Shown: piece after piece, positions 14,311-15,812 of the stretch
Position numbering within the stretch: position 1 is the stretch's first letter
Layout: each line of letters begins with the position of its first letter
DNA from: Enterocloster asparagiformis
GTDB lineage: Bacteria; Bacillota; Clostridia; Lachnospirales; Lachnospiraceae
NCBI GenBank assembly: GCA_018380885.1
Contig: JAGZSY010000058.1
Span: 1 to 15,812 of the forward strand
Reading direction: 5' to 3'
Length of the DNA stretch: 15,812 nt
Notes under the pieces: model-generated
What the model was told of the DNA's origin: nothing
What the model saw: the letters and a program-made list of their open reading frames with translations, nothing else
The model's database searches: none
Position numbers and translations under genes: made by a program

Positions 14311-14466
14311 TCATGCTCTTGCCATTTTGGCGCCAAATTTAATTTTGATATTCATTCCAAGTCCTTTTGCCAGTCTTTTCAGAGTGCGGAGAGACGGATT
14401 TCCAGTCCCGTTTTCAAAACGGCTGATGTCTGCCTGTGTAATACCAGTCATTTCTGCGAACTGCTT
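14311..14466 (-). pseudogene. XRE-type HTH (HigA-like antitoxin) remnant
   Basis: A minus-strand frame reads KQFAEMTGITQADISRFENG, then TGNPSLRTLKRLAKGLGMNI and KIKFGAKMARA, ending at TGA. This is the C-terminal two-thirds of an XRE helix-turn-helix, closest to HigA-type antitoxins. An in-frame TAA lies just before KQF, so the usual ~40 N-terminal residues and helix 1 are missing. A start at the internal ATG (14451) has no ribosome site. No toxin gene is next to it. A good promoter and palindrome lie immediately upstream, so transcription may continue. A remnant of a deleted toxin-antitoxin locus is the best reading; a functional mini-HTH protein is less likely. Confidence 0.7.
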
Positions 14467-14480
14467 TTATGTATAAAAGC
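14463..14480. promoter_or_regulatory. Perfect palindrome at the HTH-gene transcription start
   Basis: GCTTTTAT-GT-ATAAAAGC has 8-bp arms and a 2-nt centre. It lies directly downstream of the -10 box and covers the expected start site, the position of an operator for an autoregulated antitoxin. It partly overlaps the start of the surviving HTH coding sequence. Confidence 0.5.
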
Positions 14481-14509
14481 ATTATATGTGTTATATCGCA
14501 TATCGTAAA
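14481..14509 (-). promoter_or_regulatory. Promoter of the HTH remnant
   Basis: Read on the minus strand: TTTACG (14504-14509), a 17-nt spacer, and a perfect TATAAT (14481-14486). The insertion sequence and its flanking repeat begin 4 bp upstream of the -35 box. Confidence 0.6.
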
Positions 14510-14512
14510 CAC

Positions 14513-14537
14513 GTTCTTTTATTGAGCGGAAGCAGAG
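14513..14537 (+). repeat. 25-bp direct repeat, left copy flanking the IS
   Basis: It begins GTTCTTTTATTG and ends GGAAGCAGAG. It is identical to the copy at 15589-15613 and abuts the TG that starts the insertion sequence. Confidence 0.9.
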
Positions 14538-15588
14538 TGTAGGAGTACAATACATATTGGACAGTTGAATAAAAAAGGATGAAGGATAAGGCCTCATCGG
14601 TTATAGTTGAAGTTGTGAGCAACAACTGAACGAGAGGGGGCTATATCCTTCATGAGCAAGAGTATAACACAAGACATGGCATATCGGCAATCCCTGATGA
14701 AATACGCGGAGAAATACGGCGTGAGCCGTGCCAGCCGGAAGTACAACAAGAGCCGCTCGTACATCTACTTCTGGAAGGCCCGCTGGGACGGAACGGCAGG
14801 CTCTATGGCCTGTCAGTCCCGGCGTCCCCACAGCCATCCAAATCAGCACACAGAAGCAGAACTCAAACTCATCCGGGACCTGCGCCGCCGAAATCCCAGC
14901 CTTGGCATGGTGGAACTGTGGCATCGGCTGCGGCTGCGGGGTTATACACGTCGTCCAGAGAGCCTGTTCCGGGTGATGCGGAAGCTGGGGATGTTTCCTG
15001 CAGCTGAGAAAAAACCAGCGTATAAGCCCAAGCCCTACGAGCAGATGACCTATCCAGGCCAGCGGGTCCAGGTGGATGTGAAAGTCGTACCCCGCAGGTG
15101 TATTGCAGACTCGGAGCTGCGCTTGTTCCAGTACACTGCCATAGATGAATTCACCCGCCTGCGCTTCCTGGCCGCCTATCCCGAGCAGAGCACCTACTCT
15201 TCTGCCGACTTTCTGAAGCGGTTGTTCAAGTGGTATGCCCGCCGGGGCATCCGGGTGGAGTGCGTCCAGACAGACAACGGATTTGAGTTCACCAATCGTT
15301 TCTCCAACAGCAAACATGACCTGCCCACCCTGTTTGAGGCTACCGCTGCACAGCTCGGTATACACCACAAGCTCATCCGTCCCTACACGCCCCGCCACAA
15401 CGGCAAGGTGGAGCGCAGCCACAGGGAGGACCAGAAACGCTTTTACTCCTGTCATAGCTTTTACTCGCTGGACGATTTTAATAAGCAGCTCGCCGTCCAT
15501 AACCGCCGCTCCAATAACTTTCCCATAAGGCCCCTCGCATGGCGTTCGCCACGTGAGTTCACTGTCCAATATGTTTGACAAACCTACA
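14538..15588 (+). mobile_element. Complete IS481-like insertion sequence
   Basis: A 1051-bp element with TG...CA ends and imperfect terminal inverted repeats of ~28 bp: TGTAGGAGTACAATACATAT plus TGGACAGT on the left, and the matching ACTGTCCAATATGT...CCTACA on the right. The inner 14 bp of the repeats are identical. It carries one transposase gene whose stop codon lies inside the right repeat. Exact 25-bp direct repeats abut both ends. Size, single frame and TG/CA ends fit IS481-type (IS3-related) elements. Confidence 0.85.
14652..15578 (+). CDS. DDE transposase, IS481-like (rve integrase core)
   Basis: A 308-aa single-frame transposase that moves the surrounding element. Residues ~10-50 are a helix-turn-helix end-binding domain (YAEKYGVSRASRKYNKSRSY); residues ~65-115 are a second helical region (NPSLGMVELWHRLRLRGY). 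The catalytic core has Asp142 (VQVDVK), Asp208 (QTDNGFEF) and Glu254 (GKVERSHRED). The second Asp and the Glu are 45 residues apart rather than the usual 35, because of an insert around NRFSNSKHDLPTLFEATAAQ. RPLAWRSPREF near the end is a conserved IS3/IS481 C-terminal motif. The ATG has GAGAGGGGG about 10 nt upstream. The gene is intact, so the element may be active. Confidence 0.93.
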   Translation: MSKSITQDMAYRQSLMKYAEKYGVSRASRKYNKSRSYIYFWKARWDGTAGSMACQSRRPHSHPNQHTEAELKLIRDLRRRNPSLGMVELWHRLRLRGYTRRPESLFRVMRKLGMFPAAEKKPAYKPKPYEQMTYPGQRVQVDVKVVPRRCIADSELRLFQYTAIDEFTRLRFLAAYPEQSTYSSADFLKRLFKWYARRGIRVECVQTDNGFEFTNRFSNSKHDLPTLFEATAAQLGIHHKLIRPYTPRHNGKVERSHREDQKRFYSCHSFYSLDDFNKQLAVHNRRSNNFPIRPLAWRSPREFTVQYV

Positions 15589-15613
15589 GTTCTTTTATTG
15601 AGCGGAAGCAGAG
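15589..15613 (+). repeat. 25-bp direct repeat, right copy flanking the IS
   Basis: Identical to the repeat at 14513-14537, it starts immediately after the terminal CA of the insertion sequence. Confidence 0.9.
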
Positions 15614-15617
15614 GTAA

Positions 15618-15647
15618 TTGATCCATGAGAAAATTTTGTGCTATAAT
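15618..15647 (+). promoter_or_regulatory. Strong promoter driving an interrupted gene
   Basis: TTGATC (15618-15623), an 18-nt spacer and a perfect TATAAT (15642-15647) with extended -10 TGC. Downstream, GCGAGGAGTG could hold a ribosome site and a GTG start at 15668 (KITGQKHYSQTIRD follows), but an IS3-type end begins about 45 bp later and cuts any gene off. Confidence 0.55.
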
Positions 15648-15713
15648 AGAAATATTTGCAGCGAGGAGTGAAAATCACGGGTCAAAAACATTATTCGCAG
15701 ACCATCAGAGATG

Positions 15714-15812
15714 TGAACTGTCCCCCATTTGTTAGACAGTATGGTATACTGAATAACAAGTAGGGGGCTTTATTATGCCAAAGGGAATACCAAACAAACG
15801 CTACACACCGGA
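15714..15812 (+). mobile_element. Left end of an IS3-family insertion sequence (runs off window)
   Basis: The terminal sequence TGAACTGTCCCCCATTTG is typical of IS3/IS150-type left ends, and a short CTGTC/GACAG inverted pair follows. A transposase gene starts 61 bp inside. The other end lies outside the window, so its flanking duplication cannot be checked. Confidence 0.7.
15775..15812 (+). CDS. IS3-family transposase (OrfA-type), N-terminal fragment
   Basis: Only 12 complete codons are visible: MPKGIPNKRYTP, plus a partial Glu codon. This opening is characteristic of clostridial IS3/IS150-type transposases, whose N-terminal HTH follows. AGGGGG lies 6-8 nt before ATG. Confidence 0.7.
   Translation, partial: MPKGIPNKRYTP

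Noticed and set aside
14513..15613. 25-bp direct repeats as integrative-element att sites
   Set aside because: They abut TG/CA insertion-sequence ends with a DDE transposase and no tyrosine or serine recombinase inside, so target duplication is the simpler reading.
14601..15626. 341-aa minus-strand frame across the IS
   Set aside because: It is the antisense shadow of the transposase gene, which has all catalytic motifs on the other strand.
1..15812. CRISPR array, tRNA or rRNA
   Set aside because: No regularly spaced direct repeats and no tRNA cloverleaf or rRNA core sequences were seen.

Overview
The window looks like a chromosomal segment of a gut-type Clostridia bacterium, probably an Oscillospiraceae/Flavonifractor-like lineage. 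That is an inference from the moderately high GC, strong GGAGG ribosome sites, frequent TTG starts, the gene families present (CitG, TctC, DUF421, DUF6282, GltS, RpiR, Mn-type SOD) and the clostridial style of the insertion sequences. TAG, TGA and TAA all end intact genes, so the code is standard.

Region 1 (1-5100) is a signalling block. It holds the 3' end of citG (CoA-derivative synthase for citrate/malonate-type lyases), a divergently read OmpR-type response regulator, a small stand-alone HisKA-like protein that lacks the phospho-accepting histidine, a full hybrid sensor kinase (two TM segments, extracellular sensor, HisKA, ATPase, receiver), and 10 bp downstream a TctC/Bug-family solute-binding lipoprotein. 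No TctA/TctB permease is visible, so the binding protein may feed ligand information to the kinase. A clean intrinsic terminator closes the block. The citG neighbour suggests, but does not prove, a di- or tricarboxylate signal.

Region 2 (5100-8050) holds a DUF421/YetF membrane protein followed by a small basic Pro-rich protein on the minus strand. A small Cys-containing minus-strand gene shows two compensating frameshifts and is divergent from a cytoplasmic-looking VWA-domain protein with a Cys-rich C-terminus.

Region 3 (8050-11500) is gene decay around an intact Mn-type superoxide dismutase: a multiply frameshifted tocopherol-cyclase-like pseudogene, a LysR regulator broken by a frameshift and two stops, and a sodium/glutamate symporter (GltS) reduced to its C-terminal half.

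Region 4 (11500-13430) is an intact pair, a DUF6282 metal-hydrolase-like protein and an RpiR/SIS regulator.

Region 5 (13430-15812) holds a gene-free stretch with nested complementary segments suggesting a structured RNA, then a mobile-element scar: a DUF6809-like/tyrosine-recombinase chimera with two in-frame TAG codons, a truncated XRE/HigA-like HTH gene behind a good promoter and a perfect palindrome, a complete IS481-like element bounded exactly by 25-bp direct repeats, and the left end of an IS3-family element running off the window.
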